A stretch of 5,729 bases of DNA from Myxococcota bacterium. Its GTDB lineage: Bacteria; Myxococcota; Polyangia; GCA-2747355; JAKLHH01. The notes below the pieces were generated by a model. That model saw only the letters and a program-made list of their open reading frames with translations. It was not told where the DNA came from and made no database searches. The translations under genes were made by a program, and so were the position numbers. The stretch is taken from positions 1 through 5,729 of the forward strand of contig JAKLHH010000558.1 in NCBI GenBank assembly GCA_022710245.1, in the 5' to 3' direction. Position 1 is the first letter of the stretch; every line of letters starts with the position of its first letter. Below, in pieces: positions 5,502 through 5,729 of the stretch.

Positions 5502-5729
5502 ATGCGAACCTCACTTGCCCTCGGCATCATCCTCGCGCTGCTCCTCGCCGCCTGCGTGCGGGCGATGGAGCCAGGCCGCGAGGGGGCCAATGACATCAGC
5601 CGCAACGGCCAGGAAGGGAGCGACCAGCGCCTGCTCGACCAGCGCCTGCTCGACCAGCGCCTGCTCGACCAGCGCCTGCTCGACCAGCGCCTGCTCGACC
5701 AGCGCCTGCTCGATGGGGCGGCGGGGGTC
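5502..5729 (+). CDS. Lipoprotein with N-terminal DQRLL tandem-repeat region (3' truncated by window edge)
   Basis: The frame begins at ATG 5502 with a good ribosome-binding site and stays open for 76 codons to the window end. Residues 1-17 are a lipoprotein signal peptide (MRTSLALGIILALLLAA) ending in a textbook lipobox, LAA-Cys18. The residue after Cys is Val, not Asp, consistent with outer-membrane sorting by rules known from enterobacteria. Residues 19-40 are polar ('VRAMEPGREGANDISRNG'). Residues 41-70 are six exact copies of DQRLL, and the visible part ends 'DGAAGV'. Repetitive Asp-rich stretches after the lipid anchor are common in myxobacterial lipoproteins and probably act as linkers to a downstream domain, which is not visible. 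Function is unknown. It reads away from the small membrane-protein gene and has its own upstream region. Confidence 0.75.
   Translation, partial: MRTSLALGIILALLLAACVRAMEPGREGANDISRNGQEGSDQRLLDQRLLDQRLLDQRLLDQRLLDQRLLDGAAGV
5622..5711 (+). repeat. Six perfect tandem copies of a 15-bp unit encoding DQRLL
   Basis: The unit GACCAGCGCCTGCTC is repeated six times with no base difference (5622-5636, 5637-5651, 5652-5666, 5667-5681, 5682-5696, 5697-5711), in frame with the lipoprotein. A further GA follows at 5712 before the pattern breaks. Identity at synonymous sites points to recent expansion by slippage or unequal recombination, so copy number may vary between strains. The 15-base unit preserves frame on gain or loss. 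Confidence 0.95.

Noticed and set aside
5622..5711. Tandem repeat considered as a CRISPR array or phage attachment site
   Set aside because: There are no spacers between units, and the 15-bp unit is continuous and in frame within a lipoprotein gene.

Overview
The window looks like chromosomal DNA from a very GC-rich (roughly 70% by eye) Gram-negative bacterium. Myxococcota or a related deltaproteobacterial lineage fits best. The reasons are strong G/C preference at third codon positions, an outer-membrane beta-barrel gene, two lipoprotein signal peptides, and a very large secreted lipoprotein carrying C-x5-C 'Dickkopf-like' cysteine modules, which are common in myxobacterial surface proteins. 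This placement is inferred from style, not from a marker gene.

Layout. (1) Bases 2-757 (+) hold the C-terminal 251 residues of a phosphate-selective porin O/P-family outer-membrane barrel, cut by the left edge. (2) Bases 759-4880 (+) start one base after the porin stop and encode a 1373-residue lipoprotein. Its core is a PHP-type metal-dependent phosphoesterase domain of the CehA/McbA family with all recognisable metal-site motifs (HVH, SDHD, E, H, H, DSH). Cysteine-rich modules occur at three places, and the largest (18 Cys) lies inside the PHP domain between two active-site motifs. (3) Bases 4933-5145 (-) are a convergent 70-codon gene for a single-pass membrane or secreted small protein with a run of five arginines. 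(4) Bases 5146-5501 form a divergent intergenic region, less GC-biased in its right half, with a GC hairpin, a CAGGT repeat cluster containing a small palindrome, and a clear ribosome-binding site at its right end. (5) Bases 5502-5729 (+) begin a second lipoprotein, cut by the right edge, whose mature N-terminus is six perfect in-frame copies of a 15-bp unit encoding DQRLL.

The porin and PHP lipoprotein are almost certainly co-transcribed. A reasonable but unproven reading is a surface-attached metallohydrolase working next to an outer-membrane channel, for example releasing phosphate or a small anionic product that the channel imports. The substrate cannot be read from the sequence. No tRNA, rRNA, CRISPR array, insertion sequence or phage gene was seen.
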